Shown here in pieces: positions 8,476 through 17,701 of a stretch of 64,000 bases of DNA. This DNA is from Sphingobium sufflavum (GTDB lineage: Bacteria > Pseudomonadota > Alphaproteobacteria > Sphingomonadales > Sphingomonadaceae): contig NZ_JAJSSH010000006.1 in NCBI RefSeq assembly GCF_021403115.1, forward strand, positions 1-64,000, written 5' to 3'. Position 1 is the first letter of the stretch. Each line of letters starts with the position of its first letter. The notes under the pieces were generated by a model. The model worked only from the letters and a program-made list of their open reading frames with translations, was not told where the DNA came from and did no database searches. The translations under genes were made by a program, and so were the position numbers.

Positions 8476-9537
8476 ATGACACCTCCCCTCCATCCGCCGG
8501 GCACGGGGCCGGACGCCCCTCTGCGCGATGCCATCGCGGGATCGCTGCGCCACGCCAGCGACCTGGGCCAGCTCCTGATGGGGAGTCAACGGCGCTGGAC
8601 CGACGCGCTGCTGAGTGAGACGCGCGCCCATCTCTCCGGCTGTCTCAACGCCATCGAACTGACCATCGGCGTGCAGATGGGCGACAATTGGCTGGCTCGC
8701 CCGATTGAGGCACTCGGTCCCCATTATTGCCGCTCCGCCATTGAACGTCATCCGGCGGCGCTCGCCCCCCTGCTGGTCGATCATCTGCGCCAGCGCGCGG
8801 CGGCGGCGCTTGCCCTGCGCATGACGTTGATGCCGCCCGCCTTGCTGGGGGAGGACATAGCGTCAGCCCCCTCTCCCACGCTGCCACCCGCCCTCTCCGA
8901 CGCCGTCGTCGCGCTGCGCCTCTCGGTCGATCCCTGGCATGTGCCTCATCCGCTCGACCGACCGATGCGCGCCGATCTGGCCGCCGAACCCTTTTGCGAT
9001 CTGGTCTGGACCGCCACCGCCCTGCTGGTCGAGGGGCTGGCCGCGCGCATGGGCGTCGATGGCGCCCTCGCCGCGCCGGTGCTGGCGCAGGCCGCACAAA
9101 CCATCATCGCACGCCATGACGAGCAGGCAGGCCCCTTCGCCCGCGCCGCCTATGTCGCGACACTGGCGCAGGGCGATGGGGACGCACGCGCACTGGCGGA
9201 GGAAGCCGCCCTGCGCCACGACCTGCTGCTGCTGGCGGGACTGGGCGCGGCCCGGACCGGCATGGCGCTGGAACAGGCGCTGACCCTGCTGATCGACGGC
9301 GATGCGGAGGATCGTGCCGCCCTCGCCCGCACAGTCGCACTAGACGACATCGGCCATATGGCGCTGCTCGATGCCCTCGCCCCGATTCGGGATCAGGATG
9401 AGGATGCAGTGTTGCCCGACCTTATCGCACGCTATCGCCAGTTGACGCCCGTTCAGGCGGCGGAGCATCTCGCCCGCTGGCGGGGTCCGGCCCCGCTGGT
9501 CGACAAGCTGGCGCGCATGGGCTGGGGCGGCGTATGA
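8476..9537 (+). CDS. helical protein of unknown function
   Basis: A 353-residue, alanine- and leucine-rich, probably all-helical soluble protein with no signal peptide or recognisable catalytic motif. Helical repeats such as RAALARTVALDDIGHMALLDAL faintly recall the DUF2336 family of alphaproteobacteria, but I cannot confirm membership. Its stop overlaps the start of the histidine-kinase-like gene in an ATGA, so the two are translationally coupled and their products probably act together. AGGAT lies about 10 bases upstream of the ATG. A role as partner or regulator of the kinase-like protein is inferred from the coupling only. Confidence 0.6.
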   Translation: MTPPLHPPGTGPDAPLRDAIAGSLRHASDLGQLLMGSQRRWTDALLSETRAHLSGCLNAIELTIGVQMGDNWLARPIEALGPHYCRSAIERHPAALAPLLVDHLRQRAAAALALRMTLMPPALLGEDIASAPSPTLPPALSDAVVALRLSVDPWHVPHPLDRPMRADLAAEPFCDLVWTATALLVEGLAARMGVDGALAAPVLAQAAQTIIARHDEQAGPFARAAYVATLAQGDGDARALAEEAALRHDLLLLAGLGAARTGMALEQALTLLIDGDAEDRAALARTVALDDIGHMALLDALAPIRDQDEDAVLPDLIARYRQLTPVQAAEHLARWRGPAPLVDKLARMGWGGV

Positions 9538-10928
9538 GCGGCGACAGCATCATTCGTGGCCGTGTCACCCCGGACGGACGGCTCGTCACCGCCGACGCGC
9601 CGCTGGCCGCGTTACAGGCGGAGGCGGGCGGCATCGTCGGCGGCCCGCTGGTCGTGCCCGCCCTCGCTCACCTCACCCGCACCGCCCTGCGGCTGGGCGT
9701 CACCATCGCCCGCCCTGTTTCCATCGTGTCCGGCGCCTCCGATATTGCGCTATGGGCACGGATGAAACCGGATGCGGACGGTGTGGACCTGACCCTGATC
9801 GAATGGGAGGAGCGGCCGCGCGCGCCCGATCCGGTCGATGCGGTGGCGCTGGGCACCCATGCCGAACTGGCGCGCGACGGCTGGATCTGGCATGTCGATG
9901 CCAGCCTGCAATTTCGCATCGTCGACGCCAATGAGGCGGCGACGGGCCACGCGCCTCCCCGCGCGGGTGAACCGCTGTCCGCCTATTTCCGCCTGCTGGA
10001 GGCAGAGGGGATCGACACCGATCCGTCCGAACGCCTGCCCCTGCTGGCGGCGGTGGCGGCACGGCGGCCCTTTTCGCGTCAGCCCGCGTTGCTGCGCGCC
10101 GATCCCACGATCCGCTACAGCCTCGCCGCGCTGCCGACCTTCGACGCGCTGGGCCGCCTCACCGGCTATCGGGGCAAGGCGATACCAGAGGCCGCGGAGG
10201 ATGCCGCGCCCGCCCGCCCGGCGACGCAAGACGAATCGACCTATTCGCCCTTGTTCAGCCGCAGGCTCGACAATGCCCTGCGCCAACCATTGGGCCGCAT
10301 CATCGCAAACGCCAACACCATCAGCCATCAGTTGGAGGGGCCGCTGCGCGCAGACTATGCCTCCTATGCGGCGGATATTGCGGAGGCGGGCCGCCATCTG
10401 GTCGAACTGGTCGACGACCTGTCCGACCTTCAAGCCATCGAGCGCCCGGACTTCGCGGTAGCGCATGAGGAGGTGGACGTCGCCGACCTCGGCCGCCGGG
10501 CCGCAGGCCTTCTCAAAATGCGCGCCGCCGAGCGCCAGATATTGATCGAGGCCCCGCAAGCGGACGAGACAATGCTGGCCACCGCCGAATATCGTCGGGT
10601 GCTCCAGATATTGGTCAATCTCATCGGCAATGCGGTCCGCTATTCGCCCGACGGCAGCCATATCTGGGTACGGATGGACGATGATCCCGCGACGGACCGC
10701 GTCCGCGTGATCGTGGCCGATCAGGGGCGCGGCATCGACCCTGCGGATCAGGAACGGATATTCGAACGCTTCGAGCGCCTGACCCCGCAGGACAATGCGG
10801 GCAGCGGCCTCGGCCTCTATATCTCGCGCCGTCTCGCCCGCGCCATGGGCGGGGACATCAGGGTGGAGAGCGCACTGGGTCAGGGATCGCGCTTCATGCT
10901 CAGCCTGCCGCGATGGACCGGCGGCTAG
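9534..10928 (+). CDS. histidine-kinase-like protein lacking the phosphoacceptor histidine
   Basis: 464 residues. The N-terminal 230 residues may hold a PAS-like sensor, with WHVDASLQFRIVDANEAATG near 119-138. A dimerisation region follows, then an intact HATPase_c domain with an N box around LVNLIGNAVRYSP (361-372), a G1 box DQGRG (396-400) and a G2 box GSGLGL (423-428). In the H box, where kinases have HELRTPL, this protein reads NALRQPL (247-253), so Asn replaces the phosphorylated His. No transmembrane segment is evident. It may bind ATP without autophosphorylating, or pass a signal by contact. The gene is coupled to the one before it by a 4-base overlap, and no response regulator gene is adjacent. 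Confidence 0.8.
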   Translation: MSGDSIIRGRVTPDGRLVTADAPLAALQAEAGGIVGGPLVVPALAHLTRTALRLGVTIARPVSIVSGASDIALWARMKPDADGVDLTLIEWEERPRAPDPVDAVALGTHAELARDGWIWHVDASLQFRIVDANEAATGHAPPRAGEPLSAYFRLLEAEGIDTDPSERLPLLAAVAARRPFSRQPALLRADPTIRYSLAALPTFDALGRLTGYRGKAIPEAAEDAAPARPATQDESTYSPLFSRRLDNALRQPLGRIIANANTISHQLEGPLRADYASYAADIAEAGRHLVELVDDLSDLQAIERPDFAVAHEEVDVADLGRRAAGLLKMRAAERQILIEAPQADETMLATAEYRRVLQILVNLIGNAVRYSPDGSHIWVRMDDDPATDRVRVIVADQGRGIDPADQERIFERFERLTPQDNAGSGLGLYISRRLARAMGGDIRVESALGQGSRFMLSLPRWTGG

Positions 10929-11039
10929 AGCATTTTCGAAGCAGGTGGCAACGGCTGTACGGCTTCTCAAAGGGCAGAGCGAACGGGGATTAACGCCCGG
11001 CGCTGAAGGCCATCCTGCACAGGCGACTTGTCCTCACTA

Positions 11040-11330
11040 TCAGTTCGGCAGTTGCGGGGCGCCCAGCCACACCATCACCCCGTCGAACAGGTCGCGGGTG
11101 ATCCATCCCTGATAATAGTTCAACAGGAACAACCCCGTCGGGATCGCCGCGATCAGTCCGGTCTTGAGCGCCGTGCGGCCCACGCTGAAATGCGCGGGCG
11201 CGCTGTCCGCCTGCCCCTTGATCTTCTCCACCCCCGCCTCGTCTGCAGTACGCACCCCAAAGGGCAGCACCACGAACAGGCACAGGAAGAAGAACAGGAA
11301 ATAGATGGCGAACATGGACGCTATCGGCAT
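11040..11330 (-). CDS. DUF1467 family small membrane protein
   Basis: A 96-residue protein with an N-terminal hydrophobic helix rich in Phe and Leu, then FGVRT, then a second hydrophobic segment around LKTGLIAAIPTGLFLLNYYQ. This layout fits DUF1467, a small two-helix family found in alphaproteobacteria. The gene follows rnj by 10 bases and is probably the last gene of the nuo-birA-coaX-rnj transcript. TAGG lies about 9 bases before the ATG at 11330; an in-frame ATG at 11315 is possible. The function is unknown. Confidence 0.8.
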   Translation of the reverse strand: MPIASMFAIYFLFFFLCLFVVLPFGVRTADEAGVEKIKGQADSAPAHFSVGRTALKTGLIAAIPTGLFLLNYYQGWITRDLFDGVMVWLGAPQLPN

Positions 11331-11340
11331 GGCGACGAAC

Positions 11341-12981
11341 CTACAGGGCTATGACAGTGACATCGACGAGCGGCTTCTTGCCCGTCCAGTTGGTGGCCAC
11401 GCGGCGGACCGCCAGGCGCACGGCTTCGCGTACCTTGTCCACGTCGGTCGATCGCGCCTTGGTCACGGCGGAGCTTGCGGCGTCGCACGCTTCCTCGATG
11501 AAGGCGGCCTTGTCCTCCTCCACCGGCAGGCCCATCACACGCACGTCCGGCTCACCGGCAATGCCGCCATTGCGGTCGACCGCCACGCCGACGCTGACAT
11601 GGCCATACAGGCCCAGCTTGCGCCGTTCGTTGATCGTGCCACCATCCGCGGGCAGGATGACATCGCCGTCGAGGACAAGACGACCCGTCGCCTCCTCGCC
11701 CAGCTTGACCGGGCCATTGGGCGCCAGACGGATCACGTCGCCGTTGGTCTGCACGATCGCCTTGGGAATACCCGTGGCCAGGCCCAGCCGCGCCTGCTCC
11801 GCCATATGGCGGATCTCGCCATGGACCGGCAGCAGGATTTCAGGCCTGATCCAGCGATACATCGCCTCCAGTTCAGGCCGACCGGGGTGGCCGGATACAT
11901 GCACCATCGACTCCCGGTCCGTGACCATCGTCACGCCCTTGGCTGCCAACTGGTTCTGAATCTTGCCGATGGCCAGTTCGTTGCCGGGAATCTGCTTGGA
12001 AGAAAAGACGACCATGTCGCCACGGTCCAGCTTGATCGGGTGCCCGTCACCGGCGATGCGGGCCAGCGCGGCGCGCGCCTCCCCCTGCCCGCCCGTCGCG
12101 ATAATCATCGCCTTGTCACGCGGCACATTCATGATGCCGTCGAAGTCCACCACGGGCGGAAAGTCGGTGAGATAGCCACACGCCTTGGCCGTGCCGATGA
12201 TACGGTCCAGCGAGCGCCCGGCGACGCACAGCGTCCGCCCCGTGGCCCGCGCCACCTCGCCCAATGTCTTCACCCGCGCCGCGTTGGACGCAAAGGTGGT
12301 GACAAGCACGCGGCCCTTGGCGCTCGACACCGCCTCGATCAGACCGGCGCGCACGCTGCCTTCCGAACCGCTGGGCTTGGGGTTGAAGACATTGGTGCTG
12401 TCGCACACCAGCGCCAGTACGCCTTCGTCACCGATGGCGGTCAATTCGTCCGGGGTGGCGGGGACGCCAATCTGCGGATCTTCGTCCAGCTTCCAGTCGC
12501 CGGTGTGGAAGATGCGGCCATAGGGCGTCTCGATCACCAGCGCATTGCCCTCCGGGATCGAGTGGGCCAGCGGCACATAGCGGAAACTGAACGGCTTGAG
12601 CGTGACCGGCTTCTCGTCCTTGACGATATGCACCTTGACCTTGTCGGTCAGACCTTCCTCGACCAGCTTGGCATGGATCAGGCCCGCGGTGAACGGCGTC
12701 GCGTACAGCGGCACGCCCAGGTCGGCGGCGAGATAAGGAATCGCGCCGATATGATCCTCATGACCATGGGTCAGCACGATGCCGAGCAGATCCTTGCGCC
12801 GTTCCTCGATGAAACGGGTGTCGGGCAGGATCAGGTCGATCCCCGGATAGGTCGGGTCGCCGAACGTCAGGCCCAGATCGACCATAAGCCATTTGCCCTC
12901 ACACCCATAGAGGTTGAGGTTCATCCCGATTTCACCAGACCCGCCAAGCGCGAGAAATAGCAGTTCTTTGGCAGGCGTCAT
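11341..12981 (-). CDS. rnj: ribonuclease J
   Basis: A 546-residue metallo-beta-lactamase/beta-CASP ribonuclease. The zinc-binding motif HGHEDH is at 72-77. Further conserved parts are [11 protein letters not shown], the beta-CASP stretch [17 protein letters not shown] and the C-terminal [24 protein letters not shown] region. RNase J is a 5'-3' exonuclease and endonuclease acting in mRNA decay and rRNA maturation in the cytoplasm. The start overlaps the coaX stop in an ATGA, so it is translated with the upstream birA-coaX pair. A 546-residue length is usual for alphaproteobacterial RNase J. Confidence 0.95.
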   Translation of the reverse strand: MTPAKELLFLALGGSGEIGMNLNLYGCEGKWLMVDLGLTFGDPTYPGIDLILPDTRFIEERRKDLLGIVLTHGHEDHIGAIPYLAADLGVPLYATPFTAGLIHAKLVEEGLTDKVKVHIVKDEKPVTLKPFSFRYVPLAHSIPEGNALVIETPYGRIFHTGDWKLDEDPQIGVPATPDELTAIGDEGVLALVCDSTNVFNPKPSGSEGSVRAGLIEAVSSAKGRVLVTTFASNAARVKTLGEVARATGRTLCVAGRSLDRIIGTAKACGYLTDFPPVVDFDGIMNVPRDKAMIIATGGQGEARAALARIAGDGHPIKLDRGDMVVFSSKQIPGNELAIGKIQNQLAAKGVTMVTDRESMVHVSGHPGRPELEAMYRWIRPEILLPVHGEIRHMAEQARLGLATGIPKAIVQTNGDVIRLAPNGPVKLGEEATGRLVLDGDVILPADGGTINERRKLGLYGHVSVGVAVDRNGGIAGEPDVRVMGLPVEEDKAAFIEEACDAASSAVTKARSTDVDKVREAVRLAVRRVATNWTGKKPLVDVTVIAL

Positions 12982-13760
12982 GCGCGTGCGGTACTCCGTT
13001 CGTATAATATGGAAAGACCCCGGATGGTCAGATCAGGCTCGATAGCGTCGAACACGTCGCTGTGCGCGTCGAATAGCACGGAAAGACCACCCGTGGCGAT
13101 GACCTTGACGGGACGCCCGATTTCCGCGCGCAGGCGGGTCACCAGCCCCTCCATCATGGCGACATAGCCCCAGAAGACTCCGATGTGCATCTGGTCCTCC
13201 GTCGTGCGTCCGATGACCGATCGGTCCGTCGGCGCTTCGATGGCGATGCGGGGCAGCTTGGCGGCCGCGCTGACCAGTGCGTCGAGCGACAGGTTGATCC
13301 CGGCCGCAATGATTCCGCCCTTGTACGCCCCGTTATAGTCGATAACGTCGAATGTCGTTGCGGTTCCGAAATCGACCACGATCAGGTCGGTCTTGTGCCG
13401 GGCATGGGCGGCGATGGCGTTGACCACCCGGTCCGCGCCGACCGTCTGCGGCTCCGGCACGTCCAGCACGATGCCCCAGGGAGCGGCGTCGCTGCCTGCG
13501 ACCAGCGGCTCCACCTTGAAATATTTGGTCGACAGGACGGTCAGGTTATGGAGCGCCCGCGGCACCACCGTCGCGATGATGACGGCGTTCACATCCGCCA
13601 TGGAATAGCCTTCCAGGCCGAGCAACTGGTTCAGCCAGACGGCATATTCATCCGCCGTGCGCCGTGCGTCTGTCGCGATGCGCCAGCGCGCCACGATCTC
13701 CCGCTTCGCGACCAGTGCAAACACGACGTTGGTATTGCCAGCATCGACAGCGAGCAGCAT
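12978..13760 (-). CDS. coaX: type III pantothenate kinase
   Basis: 260 residues. The ATP-binding start [17 protein letters not shown], the [14 protein letters not shown] substrate loop and [13 protein letters not shown] mark a CoaX-type kinase of the ASKHA fold. It phosphorylates pantothenate in the first step of coenzyme A synthesis. This type is insensitive to CoA feedback and needs a monovalent cation, as known for the family. The ATG at 13760 is chosen because AAGGA lies about 8 bases upstream and the family starts here; ATG codons at 13793, 13790 and 13778 would add a short unconserved leader. It sits between birA and rnj, an order usual in alphaproteobacteria. Confidence 0.93.
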   Translation of the reverse strand: MLLAVDAGNTNVVFALVAKREIVARWRIATDARRTADEYAVWLNQLLGLEGYSMADVNAVIIATVVPRALHNLTVLSTKYFKVEPLVAGSDAAPWGIVLDVPEPQTVGADRVVNAIAAHARHKTDLIVVDFGTATTFDVIDYNGAYKGGIIAAGINLSLDALVSAAAKLPRIAIEAPTDRSVIGRTTEDQMHIGVFWGYVAMMEGLVTRLRAEIGRPVKVIATGGLSVLFDAHSDVFDAIEPDLTIRGLSILYERSTARA

Positions 13761-13929
13761 CGAACCATCCTTTTCCATCTCGGCCCTCATCACGGCCCAT
13801 CAAGTCAGCCGGAGCCATTCCACCGCGTCAGGCAGGTCAGGCTTCGCCTTCCCCTATGCACCAGCGCGCTAACCCGCCAGATTTTTCCACTAGAACGGGT
13901 CATCGCATGATCCATCCGATAGGAAGGCT

Positions 13930-14661
13930 TTAGAGCGCAAACACGTCCCCGGCATGGATGACGACCTGCCGACCATCCCTGCCCATCAGCAGCAGCGCAC
14001 CGTCCGCCGCCAATCCGGCAAACCCACCCTCGGCCTGGGTACCGTCGGGCAGCAGGACGCGCAGCGAAGTCCCGACAGGATGCGCCGCTTTCAGCCAGGC
14101 CTGCCTGATCCTGTCCAGCCCTTCCCGCCGCCAGCAATCCAGCCATCGGGCGAACTGCTCCGCCAGCACTTCGGCCGTACGGGCCGCATCGCTATCGGCC
14201 CGTGCACCGCAGGAGGCAAGGCTAGTCGTGGTACGCTCCTCGATTTCGGGCGCATGCGTGACATTCATACCGAACCCGACGATCACGGCGTCGCCTCGCG
14301 CTTCCAACAACATCCCGCACAGCTTGGCGGAACCGGACGCCGGTTGCTCAACCATCAGGTCGTTGGGCCATTTGATCGTCACCGCTATAGCAGGTGCCAG
14401 TTCCGCGACCGCCGCATGGGCCGCGACGGCGGCGACCAGCGCCAGCGTATGGGAGGCCGGGTCGCCCGGCTGGCGCTTTACCAGAGTCGAGATATGGAGG
14501 TTGCCGGACTGGCTCGACCAAACCCGGCCCGCCCGCCCCTTGCCGCCCGTCTGCCGTTCGGCGCGCAGCCAAAGCCCCTCGCTGGCCCCGCTCCCGGCCA
14601 GCGCGGCCATGTCGTCATTGGTCGATCCGGTCTCCGCGACGACGATGATCCGGCTGGTCAG
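13930..14661 (-). CDS. birA: biotin--[acetyl-CoA-carboxylase] ligase
   Basis: About 243 residues without the N-terminal DNA-binding domain, so it should be an enzyme only (group I). It activates biotin with ATP and attaches it to carboxyl carrier lysines, such as that of the propionyl-CoA carboxylase at the other end of the window. Motifs are ETGSTND near the N-terminus, AERQTGGKGRAGRVW, KWPNDLMVE and KLCGMLLEARGD. The first ATG (14610) lies after ETGSTND and would delete this conserved part. The only plausible upstream start is CTG at 14661, which overlaps the nuoN stop as CTGA. The start is therefore inferred. Confidence 0.85.
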   Translation of the reverse strand: MTSRIIVVAETGSTNDDMAALAGSGASEGLWLRAERQTGGKGRAGRVWSSQSGNLHISTLVKRQPGDPASHTLALVAAVAAHAAVAELAPAIAVTIKWPNDLMVEQPASGSAKLCGMLLEARGDAVIVGFGMNVTHAPEIEERTTTSLASCGARADSDAARTAEVLAEQFARWLDCWRREGLDRIRQAWLKAAHPVGTSLRVLLPDGTQAEGGFAGLAADGALLLMGRDGRQVVIHAGDVFAL

Positions 14662-16106
14662 AAGAGTGACGCCGCCGCCGCCGCGCTCGCCCGGTCGAGC
14701 AGCGGGTTGAAGAAATAGCCGACCACGATGATCGCCGCCGTCACGCTCATCAACGCATATTCGACTCGGCCGCTGCGCGCCTCATAGGCTTCGGCGGGCT
14801 GGTCGAAATAGATCGTCTTGATGATCTTGAGATAATAGAAAGCACCGATGACCGATGCCGCGATACCGATCGCCGCCAGCGCGGTGAAGCCCGCCGCGAC
14901 CGCCGCATCAAACACCAGGAACTTCGCCCAGAAACCGAACAGGGGCGGAATACCCGCAAGGCTGAACATGAAGATGGCGAACGCCGCCGCAAGGCCGGGC
15001 CGCGTCTGGGACAGGCCGGACAGGCTCGCGATGCTCTCCACCGGATTGCCCGCCTGATCGCGCATCTGGAGCACGCACATGAACGTCCCGACTGTCATCA
15101 CGATATAGATGGCGAGGTAGCTGAGGACCGCCGCCACGCCTTCCTGCGTCCCGGCCGCAAGGCCGATCAGCGCGAAGCCGACATTGTTGATCGAGCTATA
15201 GGCCAGCAGGCGCTTGATGTTCGTCTGGCCGATGGCCGCGACCGCACCCAGCAGGATGGACGCCAGTGCGATGAAGATTATGACCTGCTGCCACGCCAGT
15301 CCTGCCGGACCCAGCGCCTCGATGGCGACGCGCACGGTCAGGCCCAGCGCCGCGACCTTCGGCGCGCTGGCGAAAAAGGCAGTGACGGGCGTCGGCGCCC
15401 CTTCATAGACGTCCGGCGTCCACATGTGGAACGGCACCGCGCTCATCTTGAAGGACAGGCCCGCGAGGACGAAGACAAGGCCGAACAGTTCGCCCTTGTC
15501 GAGACCATCGGCCACGGCGGCCGAAACCCCATCGAATCCCGTGCTGCCCGCGAAACCGTACAGCAGGGAGATACCATAGAGCAGGATGCCGCTGGCCAGC
15601 GCGCCCAGCACGAAATATTTCAAGCCCGCTTCCGCCGAACGCTCGTCCTGCCGCATGAAGCTGGCAAGGACATAGGCGGCAAGGCTGTTGAGTTCGAGGC
15701 CGACATAGAGCGTCAGGAAATCACCCGCCGACACCATGATCGACATGCCGACGCAGGCCAGCAGGATCAGGATGGGATATTCAGCCCGTGCGCCCAGTCC
15801 GTTCTGGCCGCCCCGGTTGAAGAAGCGCGGCGCGATCAGGATGCTGGCCGCTGCCGCGACAAAGATCAGAACCTTGGCATAGGCACCAAAGGCATCGGCG
15901 CGGAACAGACCGCCCATGACACTTCCAGCCAGCACGCCCGGACAGGCCAGCGATGCTCCCGCAGCGGCCAGCGCCACCACGGACAACCAACTGATCGCCA
16001 TCGTCGCCCGGTCACCGACATAGGCAGCGCCCATCAACAGAGCGAGCGCCGATCCGATCAACACCAGTTCGGGGAGGATAGCCAGCATGGAAAAACTCTC
16101 GGTCAT
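14658..16106 (-). CDS. nuoN: NADH-quinone oxidoreductase subunit N
   Basis: 482 residues, about 14 transmembrane helices. NuoN is one of the three antiporter-like proton-pumping subunits of respiratory complex I. Conserved parts include the broken-helix region with MWTPDVYEGAPTPVTAFFAS and KRLLAYSSINNVGFALIG, with the lysines used in proton transfer. The ATG at 16106 overlaps the nuoM stop by one base (TGATG). It is the last structural nuo gene; birA follows with a 4-base overlap. Confidence 0.95.
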   Translation of the reverse strand: MTESFSMLAILPELVLIGSALALLMGAAYVGDRATMAISWLSVVALAAAGASLACPGVLAGSVMGGLFRADAFGAYAKVLIFVAAAASILIAPRFFNRGGQNGLGARAEYPILILLACVGMSIMVSAGDFLTLYVGLELNSLAAYVLASFMRQDERSAEAGLKYFVLGALASGILLYGISLLYGFAGSTGFDGVSAAVADGLDKGELFGLVFVLAGLSFKMSAVPFHMWTPDVYEGAPTPVTAFFASAPKVAALGLTVRVAIEALGPAGLAWQQVIIFIALASILLGAVAAIGQTNIKRLLAYSSINNVGFALIGLAAGTQEGVAAVLSYLAIYIVMTVGTFMCVLQMRDQAGNPVESIASLSGLSQTRPGLAAAFAIFMFSLAGIPPLFGFWAKFLVFDAAVAAGFTALAAIGIAASVIGAFYYLKIIKTIYFDQPAEAYEARSGRVEYALMSVTAAIIVVGYFFNPLLDRASAAAAASLF

Positions 16107-17701
16107 CAATGTGCCTCCCCCGGCACGGCATGTTCGGCAGCAGGTTCGGCGCCATGGCCGGCGGGCGCGCCATGACCGTCATGGCCATGCGCCGCTTTCG
16201 CCACGGGCTTGCCAGCGGTCAGCCTGGCATCGCCTTCCGGCTTTGCGCGGTCGATGCGGGCGACAAGGCTCGCGACGTCCGCACGCATCGGCGCGATGAA
16301 GCTTTCAGGATAGACGCCCATCCACAGCACGGCGGCGGCAATGGGTGCGACCAGCAATATCTCCCGCGCGGATAGGTCGGGCATAGCCGCCACGTCTTCC
16401 TTGTCGAGCGGACCATAGGCAACCCGGCGATAGAGATAGAGCATATAGGCCGCGCCGAGAATGATGCCGGTGGTCGACACAATCGCGACAAGGCTCGACA
16501 CCTGATATACGCCCATCAGGGCCAGCAGTTCTCCCACGAAGTTGCTCGTGCCCGGCAGACCGACCGACGCCATGGTGAACAGCAGGAAGAACAGCGCATA
16601 TTTCGGCATATTCTCCGCCAGACCGCCATAACGGGCAATCTCGCGGGTATGCAGCCGGTCATAGATGATGCCGACGCACAGGAAGAGCGCGGCGGCGACC
16701 AGACCATGGCCCAGCATCACCATCATCGCGCCCTCAAGCCCCTGCTGGTTGAAGGCGAACAGGCCGACCATCACGATCGCCATATGGGCGACGGACGAAT
16801 AGGCGATCAGCTTCTTCATGTCCGACTGCACCAGCGCGATCAGGCTGGTATAAACGACAGCCACCATCGACAGACCGAAGACCAGCCATGCCAGTTGCGC
16901 CGACGCCTCCGGGAACATGGGCAGCGAGAAGCGGATGAAGCCATAGCCGCCCATTTTCAGCAGCACGCCCGCCAGGATCACCGAACCTGCGGTCGGCGCC
17001 TGGACGTGTGCGTCGGGCAACCATGTGTGGACCGGCCACATCGGCATCTTGACCGCGAAGCTCGCGAAGAAGGCTAGGAACAGCCATGTCTGCGCATGCG
17101 GATCGAAATCATAATTCATCAGCACCGGGATGCTGGTCGAACCGGCCTCATGCACCATCCACAGCATCGCGATCAGCATCAGCACCGATCCGAACAGCGT
17201 GTAGAGGAAGAATTTATAGGAGGCGTAGATGCGGTCCACCCCACCCCAGATCCCGATGATGAGATACATCGGGATCAGGCCGGCTTCGAACATGATGTAG
17301 AAGAGGAAGATGTCCTGCGCCGTGAAGACGCCGATCATCAGCACCTCCATGAACAGGAAGGCGGCCATATATTCGCCGACCCGCTTCTCGATCGCCTCCC
17401 AGCTCGCCCCGATGCAGATCGGCATCAGGAAGACGGTCAGCACGATCAGCATCAACGCGATGCCGTCGATGCCCAGCGCCCATGCGAAACGGCCGAAAAT
17501 CGGCGCATATTCCGTAAACTGCCATTGCGGCGCGCTCGTTGACTGGTCGAACTGCGTCCACAGGACGATGCCCAGCACCAGATTGGCCAGCGTTGCCGCC
17601 AGCGCAATCCAGCGAGCGGTATTCGCCCCGGAAAACAGACAGGCGATGGCACCGGCCATGGGCACGGCGAGCATCAGCGAAAGGATGGGAAAGCCGGTCA
17701 T
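16106..17701 (-). CDS. nuoM: NADH-quinone oxidoreductase subunit M
   Basis: 531 residues, polytopic antiporter-like subunit of complex I. Visible family marks are WEAIEKRVGEYMAAFLFME with the conserved Glu in an early helix, MPMWPVHTWLPDAHVQAPT, and KKLIAYSSVAHMAIVMVG. The C-terminus ends in a His/Ala/Gly-rich tail (AHGHDGHGAPAGHGAEP), an unusual but probably harmless extension. The ATG overlaps the nuoL stop by one base. Confidence 0.96.
   Translation of the reverse strand: MTGFPILSLMLAVPMAGAIACLFSGANTARWIALAATLANLVLGIVLWTQFDQSTSAPQWQFTEYAPIFGRFAWALGIDGIALMLIVLTVFLMPICIGASWEAIEKRVGEYMAAFLFMEVLMIGVFTAQDIFLFYIMFEAGLIPMYLIIGIWGGVDRIYASYKFFLYTLFGSVLMLIAMLWMVHEAGSTSIPVLMNYDFDPHAQTWLFLAFFASFAVKMPMWPVHTWLPDAHVQAPTAGSVILAGVLLKMGGYGFIRFSLPMFPEASAQLAWLVFGLSMVAVVYTSLIALVQSDMKKLIAYSSVAHMAIVMVGLFAFNQQGLEGAMMVMLGHGLVAAALFLCVGIIYDRLHTREIARYGGLAENMPKYALFFLLFTMASVGLPGTSNFVGELLALMGVYQVSSLVAIVSTTGIILGAAYMLYLYRRVAYGPLDKEDVAAMPDLSAREILLVAPIAAAVLWMGVYPESFIAPMRADVASLVARIDRAKPEGDARLTAGKPVAKAAHGHDGHGAPAGHGAEPAAEHAVPGEAH

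Noticed and set aside
11305-12960. 551-codon open frame opposite rnj
   Set aside because: Antisense shadow of RNase J.
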